Of a DNA stretch of 64,000 bases, positions 1 through 11,361 are shown piece after piece. The position numbers and the translations under genes are program-made. The notes below the pieces were generated by a model. The model made no database searches. It was not told the DNA's origin and saw only the letters and a list, made by a program, of their open reading frames with translations. Each line of letters begins with the position of its first letter. Position 1 is the stretch's first letter. The stretch comes from Nemertoderma westbladi (taxonomy: Eukaryota; Xenacoelomorpha; Nemertodermatida; Nemertodermatidae): contig JAUCBJ010005279.1 in NCBI GenBank assembly GCA_032718475.1, positions 20,990 to 84,989 of the forward strand. The letters run 5' to 3'.

Positions 1-730
1 CTGAAGGAGTACCTGAAGCCAGAAGTATGGGTCTCAGACTCGATCATTGACGGTTTCTTAGGCCTTTTAGAGCGAGATATAGGAAATGTCTCAGCTGTAT
101 CCATCTTCCTGACAAACAAATTGAAATCAAATTCAGCAGAAAAGTGTGATTTCATGAGTGCTATGAAATATGTTGCTCCAAGGTATTTAAGGTCAAGCCA
201 TCATAAAGAATCTGAGTATATTTTCTTCCTAAATGTGATGAAGAACACTTCAAGTTGCATGTTGCCAACACAACCACGAAAGAAATGTTCTGCCTCGATT
301 CACTTTATGGTGCTGTAATATGCCAACCACAACCACATTTAAGCTAATAGACCTATTAAACATGATAGATAAGCATATCTCTGAATTGGAATCCTTATCC
401 TGCAACCAGAATAGATGCAGGGAGAATTGGACCCCCACTACATTAAACATCAAGCTACCAATACAAACAAACTCACATGATTGTGGGATATTCCTATGCT
501 TTTATGCAGCTGAATTGTCCCTAAACTGTTATACCATACAACCCATTTCTTATTTTTCAGACTCCATCCTAGCCCGAAACTGGATCCACAAATGCCTTGA
601 CATTTATAAAATTGCAGATAGCAATGAAATGGGCATTGATGGCTCTAATCAAATTCAACCAACAAAACCGATGTTGCCATCAAACAACAATCCATTGGGA
701 TCCACAGAGCATTCACATACTACTAACCTC
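1..730 (+). pseudogene. Ulp1/SENP-like C48 cysteine protease domain, frameshifted
   Basis: Ulp1 proteases cleave SUMO-like proteins using a His-Asp-Gln-Cys set. Frame 1 opens with WVSDSIIDGFLGLL (positions about 37-78), the typical Trp-Leu-x-Asp start of the domain. The catalytic His is readable near 258-260 (context FKLHVANTTT) and the Asp near 297-299 (CLDSLYG), in frame 3. The oxyanion Gln and nucleophile Cys are in QTNSHDCGIFLCFYAAE (about 466-516), in frame 2. All four catalytic positions are therefore recognisable, but at least two frameshifts (near 240 and 320-345) separate them. The domain belongs to the LINE around it rather than to a host SENP gene, because RT coding follows on the same strand. 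Confidence 0.7.
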
Positions 731-2058
731 TTTATTTGCAAACAACTATGAGATCATATCGAAATGGATGCATCTTCCCCATAAGAATGCCAACCATAAA
801 ATATCAAACATGCCACTAGGTTCACTACTAACGTTCAGAGATCAAATCTACGAGCAAACAAAGATTCTTATGACACCAATCCAGGCTTTCACCCTCAAAC
901 TGAAACCAAGAAATTCACAACTTGAGGTTGCAACAGATATTTTCTAATTAATGAAATCTGTGATAGAGAACAAGCTGGTGGGATCATGCAGAAGAAGATT
1001 AAAATGTCAAGTATCCTCATCCTTATGTGATGAAGTCATTACCCTCGAATCTCTAAAGCAAGATTTCGTGTCAGCTTTATCAAGTCCCTTCAGTCTCGCC
1101 TTTGTCAAAAAGAACATGAGCTTCTGAAAGTAACACAGGAAAACAAAAAAATGCAAGAAGAACTTCAATACGAACACCATCAACGAATACTAATTCAAGC
1201 TAAGCTAGATAAATTACATGACAGTGCACACATCCAAAATAGCCAATAGTCCAACACCAGGTTAAGAGATGCAAATACCAATATCAATACGATGATTACA
1301 AAAACAGATAAAAGAAAGACTAATAAAACAAAGGCTCTAGAGGAAGAAGTTGAATATATAGTGACTGATGAATGGCCTATGCAAAGCAATCATGAAAAGA
1401 TTGGAAGAAAATATAATCAAACATCAAAATGTCCCAGGGTACCATCAAAACATATACACTCTCAATTACATTTATCTAACAAGTTCCATTTTCTAAACCA
1501 GGAATCAATGAATTCTATAAGCAGTCCTTCAGATGTAAGAAGAAACAGAACCCCTTCTAGAATCAGGTCACAAGCTTTTCAAAACTTAGGGCAGAACTAG
1601 ATTCAATCAAAGGAACCCACATCAATAAACCATCAACAATATAATAACTCCGCAAAGTTGCCATACAAATACAATAAAGACAGATCAAAGGATAAAAGAT
1701 ACCAGCTATTCTTTATCAATGGAATGAATAGCAATGGACATGAAACTGATGTGGAAAGTTATCTCAGTTCCAAGGGAATTAAAGCTCAGAGGATTACAAC
1801 AAGAATACGACAATAAAAAACATGACGTTTTCATTAGACCTCTCACATTCTAAACAGCTGTGCTCAAGTGACTTCTGGCCAGTAGGAGTAAGGGGTTGTT
1901 TAGGGAAAGATGGGGCCAGATGGGGATGAATCCTTAAAAGATGAAATAAACAAACGTTGCATTGCCAGTGAAGTACCAACATTATGTATTCCATGGATCA
2001 AAGCAGCGGTGGAATCTTTAAACCGGAATAAAGCACCAGATAAGAATAACTTAACAGC
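1..2058 (+). mobile_element. 5' part of a Ulp1-bearing non-LTR retrotransposon (degenerate), cut by element 1
   Basis: Degenerate coding sequence in the plus direction with several frame changes. A Ulp1-like cysteine protease region lies at 1-730. It is followed by an Asn/Lys-rich stretch and, just before the break, by codons that read like the pre-RT region of a LINE (residues SLNRNKAPDKNNL near 2013-2051). The reverse transcriptase resumes at 18597 on the far side of BEL/Pao element 1. The duplicated acagc (2054-2058 and 18592-18596) marks the insertion point. Ulp1 upstream of RT is known from NeSL and Utopia LINEs, so that group is the best guess; no restriction-like endonuclease was found. 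The window starts inside the element. Confidence 0.7.
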
Positions 2059-3947
2059 TATATGGAAGAGACGGTAACAATACCTGCAATATCTTACTGT
2101 AAAGTTTGTGAATCAAATCATAAATCCGACCTTCTCACCAAAACAGTAAACTCTAAGTAAGCGAATATATTGCAGTATCGATCTCTTATAACCGGTGAGG
2201 CAGAAAACAGTCTACGAGCAGACAAACTTCGATAAAACAAAACCCCGCGCAGCGAATCCTAAAATCAGGCTGACTCACTGACGGACTAAGGGGCTCGTAT
2301 ACTTTGCCGCGGTGTGATTTATATGGTTGGGCGAAAGGGACGCTAGCTAGGTACAGAGGCAGAGATTTGGAGATGTCTAACTAGCGGGCAAAGCACAGTA
2401 AGGACAAAAGTTAATTTTATATATATTTTGAGGTGTAAATAATTTCTAACGCGCGCGTGTTAATTCTGAACGGTCAAAAGCAGTTTTGCTCCTTCACATA
2501 TATAATTACTGGGTACGGTGTGCATTTTACGAATATTCTAATTTTGTAACTTGTAGGTCCAATACTCACGAATGATAAGGTTCCTTCCCCTCTTGCGTAT
2601 TTCCAGGACTCAAATTCAGGCATAAAGTTAATACTACGCCCAGAATTCGGCAATTTTAGGTACCAGGTCTCTAATACTGAGAAGAGATGTGTTAGTTTAC
2701 TACAGTAGGCGTACAGTTACTAATAGCTATCCTGGCGTCCTATCTAGAATTTTAGTCACCTAGGTAGGCTGGGTAACTTCCTATTAGGGCGTTGGCGGGG
2801 ACACGGTAGATGTTAGTATATCCCTAATAGCCTCAATTTATTTGCGCCTAGTTGTAAACTGCCCTACCGCCTGAACGGTACAATCCTAATTCAGGTGAAA
2901 ACACAACGACCCTCCTAGCCTACAAGTTCTAATGCAATGGACACCGTTGTACGGTAAATAGTCACAGACGCACCTGTACTTAGCAAGAGTTAAGCGTACA
3001 GTTTGCTGCACCCTAACCATTTGTATGCCTTGTACCGGTGTGCCTACGTCCTATTTGCGTACTAGTATCTCTGCTCTCTCCCTCCCCCGTAGGAATGTGA
3101 AGGTCTACTGTGGTTTTTTTCTGAATCAAGACAGTACAGTCCCTAAGATGTAATTTTAGGCTCACAGCGTGTCACTACTTCTACCTTTTGATCTTTGGTC
3201 TTACGCTTAGGTAGCAAGGCGTCGAACGCTGTCTAACCTTTCAGGCGATGGGCGAATAACTCAAGATGGTATTGCGGGTTGTCTCTTGTCTACATTCCCC
3301 TGATGTTCCCGTTCATTGCTGCGGCCCGATCTCTAGCTGGCCATCCTGTTCCTAAAGGTGTTCACCGTAGTGAATCATGGTGAAAAGAAAGGCAGATAGC
3401 GGTATTTCTGAATTTATTGCAGATAATAGTACAAAATGTAGTCTGAAAACTAATGACAGAATAAACAAGAAATATAGATTGAAATAATCTGTGTACGCTT
3501 GAATGATAACTAATGAACAAATCGCACCTTTATATAGCAAATTTGTGCTGCAATCAATCGAGAAAATTCTCGATTGTTCTATAGGTTCTAACAGGTTTTT
3601 AAAGATAGCTATTGGTCCAGCTAATATATAACTTGCACGACATTGGTTACAATCAAATAACTACAGTCTCATTGGTACAGACAAATGCAATTTAATTTGT
3701 AGCGGTCAATTTAAATGAGTTGAAATTCTGTACAAAAAATAATTCGCACTTACTAGGATTCGAACTCAATACCTACTACACATAAAATTTCCAACGCTCT
3801 ACCGACTGAGCTACTGAACCACTTGACCAATAGGCGTACAATAGATATAACAAATACAAATGAGGACTCAAAGCAATCTTTTACAAAGTTAATTCGAATA
3901 AAATAAAATTTTGAAAATCCACGGCATTTAGGGAATATAATTCTATA
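2059..3947 (-). repeat. 3' LTR of element 1
   Basis: 1889 bp, nearly identical to 16703-18591. In the sense direction it begins TATAGAATTATATTCCC and ends CTCTTCCATATA, so the termini are TATA...TATA and not the usual TG...CA. These bounds are fixed by the acagc duplication. It contains a tRNA-like unit (3746-3822), a TATA box (3527-3536) and a poly(A) signal (AATAAA, complement of 3413-3418). The part after the poly(A) signal (U5) is about 1.35 kb, unusually long. Confidence 0.93.
3746..3822 (-). other. tRNA-like Pol III unit in the 3' LTR of element 1
   Basis: On the minus strand an A box (TAGCTCAGTCGGTAGAGC, complement of about 3796-3813) is followed by a B box (GTTCGAATCC, complement of 3756-3765) and, about 20 bases further on, a run of six T. 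The D stem pairs (GCTC/GAGC), but the 5' and 3' acceptor strands do not, so this is tRNA-derived and not a working tRNA gene. Confidence 0.6.
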
Positions 3948-4247
3948 CCGCTCCATGAAAACAGGATATTATCGTGCATAAAATATACGGTTTTCACCAA
4001 TAATCAATCAAACTATAGAATACTTAGGGCGTACTTACATATTTACAATTAAATTTCAAATAATACTTCCTTTCTACGTAATGATTCGATACAAAAATAA
4101 TTACAAATTCAAACTTTACGTATTTAAGGCTTTACTAAGTAAGTACAATATAAATCTAAATTAAATTCACCAATATAAATCTATTGCATCTCAATATTGC
4201 ATAAATTCAAACAATTACAAATACAAATAAATGAAAACAATAAGAAA

Positions 4248-4263
4248 GGCTCGCGAGTCTTCC
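4248..4263 (-). repeat. Dispersed 16-bp motif, element 1 copy (3' non-coding)
   Basis: Sense GGAAGACTCGCGAGCC. Non-coding copy closest to the 3' LTR. Confidence 0.75.
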
Positions 4264-4444
4264 ATCTACTATTGCATCTCAAATATTGCATAAATTCAAA
4301 TAATTACAAATACTTTCGTACCTAAATGTAGATTGCATAGGTTCGGAATAATTACAAATATGAGTCTTTCTAAGCACAAAACTTTCTAACTATAAAACTT
4401 TCTAAATACAAAATATAACACTTTACAAATGAAACTATAAGAAA

Positions 4445-4460
4445 GGCCCACGAGTCTTCC
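4445..4460 (-). repeat. Dispersed 16-bp motif, element 1 copy (3' non-coding)
   Basis: Sense GGAAGACTCGTGGGCC, the same variant as the single 3' copy of element 2 (48266). Confidence 0.7.
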
Positions 4461-4736
4461 ATCTACTCTTACTTTCTATTTCACTGTAAATACAAATACT
4501 GCTTATAAGATATAAATTGCATAATATTCGGAACAATATAAATTGCATAAGTTCGGAATAATTACAAATATAAAATATAAATTCTTACAAAATATAAATC
4601 TTTACTAAATATAAATCTTACTAAATATGAGTTCTTATTTCTAAATTTCATAAATTCGGAACAATACAAATTGCTTAAGTTCGGAATAAACACAAATATA
4701 AATATAAATTCAAATAAATCACAAAATCATAAGAAA

Positions 4737-4752
4737 GGCTCACGAGTCTTCC
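4737..4752 (-). repeat. Dispersed 16-bp motif, element 1 copy just after ORF3
   Basis: Sense GGAAGACTCGTGAGCC, about 20 bases downstream of the ORF3 stop. Confidence 0.75.
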
Positions 4753-4771
4753 GTCCACCCTTGCCCTCCCT

Positions 4772-6375
4772 TTATCGCTTTGTTGATCGAGCCCTGCCGC
4801 GTCCTCGAAAACTGCGCACAGGTGACTTTGCTCGCGATATGGGACTAATGGGACGAGTCACTGGTTTACTTGGGACGTTGAGAGACGGTGCGACTATTTC
4901 CTCGCAAATTCGTCTATTTGGCATCCCAAAACCTCGACCGATTCCTCGTGACCGATCAGTTGTCACTACAGTTGGTAGAACGTCTGGGAACGCGCGAGAA
5001 GCGGACGACGCAGACCCAAGAGTAGCTTGCGCCCCCTTCTGATCAGCTGGTGTGTGTCCCGATCCTCCTGTTGGTTCTCTAGGAAGCGATACCGTATCCC
5101 GAGTAACTCGAATGGTCGGCTCAGCTCCCTTGCGTTCTTCTATATTAATAATTTTCTTTAATTGTTGGCCCACTTTCTGGACCCGTATGATCCTACCCTG
5201 TCCGTCCTCCCGAGGGTGACGTGCAGACGGCGCAACCGGAGTGGCTGGTATATTTGTCGCCTCTAGGACCTCCTCTTCCTCGAATACGCTCGCTCGTATA
5301 CGTTTGTGGTAAAACGCGGCTCGGTACGCCCATGCGACGGTTAACCAAGCTCCTTTATTCCGCTTTTCAGTTCGGAAACGATCGAATTCACCATACGTAA
5401 TGCGATTAACGACTTTCTGAAAATTCCACGTGTTTTTGTTATCCGGGTGAATCTGTAGTAGATACTCGCGCACTACTCGGAATCCACTGTCGTGGGGCAA
5501 AATATCGACTACCTCGATAAGTTCGTCGTATTGGGGCATAGCGGAGATGTATCCTTCCGACATCATCGTTTGGGGATTTACCGCCCAAAATCCAAGATGC
5601 GCCCTCATCGGAAACCGCCTTCTTTGTGCCGATACATGTTCGTCGGCTAAATCTTCCCACTCATCAAATAATTTCCTCACGAGTTTTACAGATTCGTGTT
5701 CATAAGGTATGTCTCTTAGTTGGCATTCAGATGCTCGATGCCCCTTTATATTGCAATAAGTACATTGAGCCATAAATCTCCAGCAAGTATAAAAGGTATG
5801 AGACCCTTGATCCCCACACCATCCACAGATTAGCTGAGTCGTAGTAATGTGCTTTCCACTGCACTTTGTCATATGATGTCCAGCGACGCCACATTTACCA
5901 CACATCGTATTGGCAGGGTACCACACTCGTTCGTATATAAGATCTCCAATCGGTCGAGCGCTTCCTCCCACACTATAATCGTAATCATCTGAGTCTATGG
6001 GTTGGTAGGTTTCTGAAGGTTGTATACAAACTATAGCATCTGTTGCTTCAAGTTGTCGAATCTCCGTCTGAGATTTCTTCGGGAGGTTCCTTTCTATCTC
6101 AAGAAGTTCCTCTAAAGGATCGTCAGTGATCGTAGTAGTTACTTCGAAATCATCACCAAGGTGACCGATAGGCGCACGCGTCTGCCGTGATTCGTTCGTA
6201 ACCTCCACGATACCGTCGTGTCATATTTAGTCTTTGCGAGTTTCGCTGTACTTTCTGATAATTCCTTTATTCCAAATATAGTGTAATCTTTAGCTCCAAA
6301 TCGTTCGAATGGCGCTGCTGCCTCCTCTTGGATATCATATCCCCATCTCGGCTCTCCTTGTATCCCTTTCTCCAT
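4772..6375 (-). pseudogene. Extra 3' gene (ORF3) of element 1: triple zinc-knuckle protein
   Basis: Lies where an env-like gene would be. The ATG at 6375 opens a frame that runs to 6139. The main body is in another frame from about 6208 to 4772. It has three CCHC knuckles in a row: CGKCGVAGHHMTKC (C-x2-C-x4-H-x4-C), CGWCGDQGSHTFYTC (one extra residue before His) and CTYCNIKGHRASEC. A block with FWAVNPQTMMSEGY follows, then a basic tail FRGRGRARSTKR. No signal peptide or membrane segment was seen, so it is not an envelope; nucleic-acid binding is the likely role. Relative to element 2 it has lost a net 99 bp near 6225 and gained a short filler. A possible 3' splice site (pyrimidines then CCCTCTAG) lies upstream of the ATG. 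The function is unknown. Confidence 0.7.
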
Positions 6376-6741
6376 AATTAGGGGTGTAGTTACATAATCA
6401 TTACTACTAGAGGGAATACAACAGAGTTTATTGTTAGTTGTGAGGAGACGTGAGAGTTTTCGTCTGCCCTTTTGGCTCGACAACGCTGTAACCTCCTACC
6501 CATAGCCTAAGATCTAGCGTTTCTTTAATGACACGCTGCTTCTTATCTAAAATTTTTTTGCCGAAATAAAAACGAATTTGGGCTAAACTGGCTGTGAGTC
6601 TAAAATACTCACTTTTTGATCCCAAACTATTATCAGAAAATAAGCAGTCAAGAATTAGTAATAAATATAGGGGAGTCTATTTATTGACGTAACTTATTGA
6701 AACAAGACCGTGTAAAATTTAATTAAAAAATTTTTAAGAAA

Positions 6742-6757
6742 GGCTCGCAAGTCTTCC
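6742..6757 (-). repeat. Dispersed 16-bp motif, element 1 copy in pol-ORF3 spacer
   Basis: Sense GGAAGACTTGCGAGCC, non-coding. The element 2 counterpart is at 46169. Confidence 0.75.
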
Positions 6758-6891
6758 TCTCTTGTTTCTCTAATTTTTAAGTTCCACCCGACTGTACCCT
6801 GAAATCTATTCACTGGAGAAAATTTTAAAATTTTTCAAATCCAAATGGATTGTCTAAATTTTCGAAAATGTCTCAATATTGTGAGTTCCAA

Positions 6892-6987
6892 GTAGAATTC
6901 CATTTCTTATACCTACAAATCCCGCTCCTATGTGACACATAAGGGTACCACCCTCAATGTTCACATATAAAGACAATGGAATTCTAC
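6892..6987 (-). other. Long nested inverted repeat between pol and ORF3, element 1
   Basis: Outer arms GTAGAATTCCATT (6892-6904) and AATGGAATTCTAC (6975-6987) are perfect complements. Inside them lie TATGTGA/TCACATA arms and a small hairpin, AGGGT-GGT-ACCCT in sense. The same nested structure is at 45938-46034 in element 2. The remaining spacer (6376-6891 and 6988-7040) shows no coding sequence. Confidence 0.65.
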
Positions 6988-7040
6988 CGCTGTCCTTACT
7001 ACGGTGTACAGGTACGTGGAATCTATTTGTAAACTCCTAA

Positions 7041-8058
7041 TTATTTACTAATATTAGGTGGAGATTTGTAGTCTCCAGACTCGTTACGAGTCTCTTCAAG
7101 AAGTACGAGACGTTGAGTCGGTCTGTCTACTGTACGACCGTCAATTGTCCGTACCGTCACAGTTCTTGTCACTCAATCCATAGATGGATGTGTGGCTAAA
7201 ATTACACCTGTTATCCAGAAGCGTCTTTTTAGATTCACTTCCGCTAACAGCACGTGATCTCCCGGCTTTAATGCGCGGGTGTTATTGTACCAAGTTGTTC
7301 TGGCAGAAATAGAGGGCAAATAATGGTTTTGCCATATTTCCCAGAATTTGTTAGCCAGTAGTTGCGTGATTTTCCACGCTTTTCTACCGTAGCTATCGCC
7401 TTCTATTGGAATAGAAATAGGCATTAATGTAGTCGGTGCCTGCATAAGCAGGTGTGCAGGTGTTAATGCAAACTGGGATTGTTTGTCATCGGGTACTAAT
7501 ACTATTGGTCTAGTATTTAGTATTGCCTCGATTTCAACAAACAGTGTTGTCAGTTGGTCGTCTGTCAATATGTGGTTTACTGGAATGACCTTTGCCATGG
7601 CTGTCTTGATAGATCTAATCAATCTCTCCCAGACTCCGCCTCTCCATGGACTATCTGGAGGATTAAACTTCCAAATAATCTTGTGAGGTTGTAGTTCGTT
7701 CGAGATTTGATCATGATCTAATTTCTTAAAGGCTCTAGCAATCTCATTTCGAGCACCAACAAAGTTTGTCCCTTGGTCTGAGTACAAGCATTTTACTAGT
7801 CCGCGTCTAGCGATAAATCGCCGCAATGCTAGTATAAACGCATTGGTGGAAAGATCCATCACACGTTCAATATGAACTGCCCTACTGGACATACATGTGA
7901 AAATCAGTCCCCAGCGTTTTACTAGTATACGTCCACGTTTCGTATGTATGGGACCAAAGCAATCAATTCCAGTCTCTGTAAAATGTGGTCTGAATGCTTG
8001 AAGTCGTGCTTGTGGTAGTTCACTCATTTCTTGGGTACCTATTCTAGAATGTACCTTT
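7041..8058 (-). pseudogene. pol: Integrase part of element 1 pol
   Basis: Inserts the element's cDNA into the genome. The frame resumes here after a one-base insertion near 8065-8070, which breaks the frame just after the second Cys region of the HHCC zinc domain. The catalytic core is readable: the first Asp in ETGIDCFGPI, the second in YSDQGTNFVGA and the Glu in GGVWERLIRS, forming the D,D,E set. A BEL-type C-terminal domain (DUF5641-like, WKITQLLANKFWEIWQNHYL) follows. A premature TGA at 7173-7175 removes the last 44 codons that element 2 retains; the original stop position is 7041-7043. Confidence 0.88.
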
Positions 8059-10470
8059 TTACAAATAAATACACGTACGTGTCACTGAACTTAATGCTTT
8101 ACTGGGTCTAATTAATACAAATCTTGTACGTAAGTAGGAAAGACAGTGGTGTCTTCCAGCGTGTTTCAGATGTAAATGTGCGTCCAGTATCATTGCACGT
8201 TGTAGTTCGTGATGTTGCGGTATTATTATTGGGTACCTAAAGTTTGTGTTAAAGTCAATGTTTTGAAGCCGAGATTTATGACAAATTAAGCCATTATAAA
8301 TAATCGGACTCCAACTCAGTATTGGTGACGACTTGATTGGTTGACCTTGATTTATGGATGTGAATTCGCGCGCGAAATATCGCAGTTGGTAATGGCGAAT
8401 TAATTTAATCTCACACATGTCAATCTCAGCCAATGTAAGTCGACGTGTAAAGTCACGTTTGCCTTTAACGTATTGTACAAAACGTACAATCCACGCTAAT
8501 TTTCGGCAAGCGTTTGTCCAAGAGTCTGTTAAGTTTACAATACGGTCGACGTAGGTATTTGTGACGTCATCAGGTAAGTCAATGGAGATTTTGGAAGGTT
8601 TTGATTTACTAGAAGGGCCCACGGGTCCGCCGGTAGGTATTCCCTTGTTGACTGTTGATCCGTCCGGGTCTACAAGTAATTTGTCCTTCTTTGTCTTCTT
8701 ACCTTGATTGTCAGTACTTTGTAAGTCGATCGTTAATGGTGGTTTGAACTCTATGGGGTCACTTGGTTTCGGTAAACTTAATTTTCTGCCGATATTAATC
8801 CCGGGTCTCACCATAGGTTGCAAGTTTGGTATGTCTCTTGAGCGCAGAGTAACACCTGTATTTACATTAGCGTAGGTACTACCCACATCTGTAATACATG
8901 AGGTTTCACCGTGCTTATGGTTGCTCAAGTGTGTCAAAATTGGTAGTTTGTCAATACAAGGCCGCTCCAATAGGGAAACTGCGGCTTTACTATTTGTCAA
9001 TATGTTATTAGTGTCTGGTAGAACATTTTGTGACATGTCTGGTAAAATGTTTCGCGGAACATCCGGCGAAATATCTAGTGACGTGTCTGGCAAAACGTCT
9101 GGTTGACCGTCTAGTAACGTGTCTGGCGATACGTCTGGTAACGTATCTGGTTGTTTGTCAATAGAAGGCCGCTCCAATAGGGAAACTGCGGCTTTACTGT
9201 TTGTCAATATGTCACTAGTGTTTGGTAGAACATTTTGTGATATGTCTGGCAAAATGTCTGGTTGGCTGTCTAGTAACGTGTCTGTTTGACCGTCTGGCGA
9301 TATGTCTGGTGTAGAAAGGCTCGCAAGTCTTCCTCTCTTGACCTTTGAAGTTATATCCTTCCATTTCGCCTTCGGTTTCTTCTTAAGTTTGACCGCCGTC
9401 CTTTTCTTTGCTTTCCCCTTTTTTGGTTTCTTGATTTCGGCGTCCTTAGGGATAGTGTTAGACTTGTTGTCGTATAGTGGCGGCCAATGTAGTGTTGAAT
9501 CTTGTAAGAATTGTGGTCCGTGTTGCCAAAATTCTTTGTTCTCCGGTTTACAGAATTCCTCAGGCATCATTCCTCGCGACGCAATATCAGCTGGGTTTTG
9601 TGGTCCGGGACAATGTCGCCAATCCTATTTTATTGAACGGTCTAGAATTTCTGCGCGACGGTTAGCTACAAATGTCTTGAATTCAAGTGTGTCGTTGTTT
9701 ATGTAAAATAAAACCAACGTCGCGTCAGTCCAATAAAATATCTGTAAACTTGACTGTAGTTCTGTCTGTATGAGGTTCACGATTGTGGTTGACAGGGTTG
9801 CGGCTTGTAGCTCAGCTCGTGGTGTCGTCATATACTTAGTAGGCATTGTTTTTGCCTTAGAAGTAATGAGCGAAACATCGAATTCTTCTGAGTCTACTTG
9901 TCTGCGCAAGTACGCTGCCACACCAAAACCGTTGTCACTGGCGTCGGAAAAACAGTGTAATTCCAAGTTGTCAGGGAATGTTGTTTGTAATGGAAAGTAG
10001 ACTCTGGGTATGGAATAATCCTCTATCGAAGATAATTCCGCCTCCCAGGTCTTCCATAAGTCCACTTGGTCTGATGAGATTGGCTCGTCCCATGTCAGTC
10101 CATCCTTCCAAATACTGCGCATATAAATGCGGGCTTGCAGTATTACTGGACTGATGAATCCTAACGGATCGAACAATCGGCTCAATTTTGACAAGCATGA
10201 TCTCTTTGTCAGTGTGTTTTCTTGACTGTCCAGTCTCACCTTCACTCGAAAGTTGTCCGTGTTTGGGTCCCAAAAGAGCCCCAACACCTTGGTCGTCGGT
10301 AGTGGTTCGAACTCTAGGTCTATGTCACCACCTCCATGCTCAGTCGTTCCGAATGAGTTTACTAATTCGGCACTGTTTGAGGCGAATTTGGTGAGGTTAA
10401 AACCTCCGCCCGCTAAGCAGTCCCGTAATTGATGTGCTACTGTTGTAGCACGTTCTACTGTGTCGCAACT
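8059..10470 (-). pseudogene. pol: RNase H, repeat-rich linker and start of integrase, element 1
   Basis: Same frame as the gag-RT segment, following the TAG at 10471-10473. A second TAG at 9625-9627 falls near the end of RNase H. RNase H is recognised by HCFSDASDNGFGVAAY (first Asp), the Glu in TTPRAELQAAT and YWTDATLVL. After a Lys-rich stretch comes a linker (about 9320-8900) made of degenerate Pro-Asp repeats (LPDVSPDTLLDGQPD type). A unit LTNSKAAVSLLERP occurs twice in it. One copy of the 16-bp motif sits at the linker start (GRLASLSTP). The segment ends in the integrase HHCC region, where the frame is lost. Confidence 0.88.
9318..9333 (-). repeat. Dispersed 16-bp motif, element 1, RNase H-integrase linker
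   Basis: Sense GGAAGACTTGCGAGCC, coding, read as G-R-L-A-S-L. Confidence 0.75.
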
Positions 10471-11345
10471 CTATAAGCCGTCGTCGACGTAAAAGTCACG
10501 CTCCACAATCCTAATTATCTCTGGGTCATACAGGTGTTTCTGATCCCTAGCGGCTTGTTTTAGGGCATACATTGTACAATTTGGGCTGTCCCTGGCACCG
10601 AAAACGCGAACTTGCATTTGGTAAGTCGCCGGTGGTAGACTTAAGTCTCCTTCCGGATACCAGAGGAACCTCAAACTGTCTTTGTCTTGCTCTAACGCTC
10701 TCACTTGGTGAAACATCGCTTCAACGTCGCAAGTAAAAGCTACTTGACGCTGACGGAAGCGCATAATCACCCCCATAAGATAATTATTCATGTTTGGTCC
10801 ATCCATCAACTCGCTATTGAGGGACATTCCCTCAAACAGAGCCGCACAGTCATTGACTACGCGTACTTTATCTGGTTTGTCGGGGTGTCTCACATAGTGA
10901 TGTGGCAAGTAGTACGTCTGGTCAGTCACTCGCTCCGGGTTAGTCATTCGGATAGCGTATCCCTTTGTCAAATACGTCTCCATCTGAGTGTTATACTGCA
11001 GATGGGCTTTCTCGTCCTTTAATAGACGTCGCCGTATTGAGTGTAGACGTCTTAGAGCTAGTGGATAGTTATTTATGAGTTTAGGACTTTGGCTACGCCA
11101 TAACATCCCTACCTCATAATGTCCGTCCTCCGTCTGTCGGATAGTATCTTCCATGATCTTCAGAGATTGTTTCTCCTGTTCCGACATACAAGGTTCGTAG
11201 CTACCAGGTTCAGCTGTATCTTGTTCTAACCACCTGATAGTCTTTTCCGTTAATTCTTTGTCCAGTGCAGCTTGTTCCATTTGATGATTTCTCAACGCGT
11301 CATCATCGATATCGACGGGCATTGTTGAGGTTGTTGGGGTAGGTA

Positions 11346-11361
11346 GACTCGCAAGCCTTCC
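11346..11361 (-). repeat. Dispersed 16-bp motif (variant), element 1, between protease and RT
   Basis: Sense GGAAGGCTTGCGAGTC, two changes from consensus, read as G-R-L-A-S-L. The element 2 counterpart at 41591 has the same sequence. Confidence 0.65.

Larger units (their letters stand above)
3948..4771 (-). other. 3' non-coding block of element 1 between ORF3 and 3' LTR
   Basis: AT-rich, with degenerate repeats of the type TTGCATAAATTCGGAA and AATTACAAATA. Three copies of the dispersed 16-bp motif lie at 4248, 4445 and 4737, each in the context AAGAAAGGC...CTTCC(A/G)TC on the plus strand. Element 2 has only one copy here and a block about half as long. No coding sequence was seen. The last bases before the LTR (sense ATGGAGCGG) are purine-rich and conserved in element 2, a possible polypurine tract. 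Confidence 0.7.

Noticed and set aside
3746-3822. Functional tRNA gene
   Set aside because: A and B boxes are good but acceptor strands do not pair and the anticodon arm is irregular; kept only as tRNA-like.
4772-6375. ORF3 as an envelope gene
   Set aside because: No signal peptide, membrane segment or glycoprotein-like Cys pattern; it has zinc knuckles and a basic tail instead.
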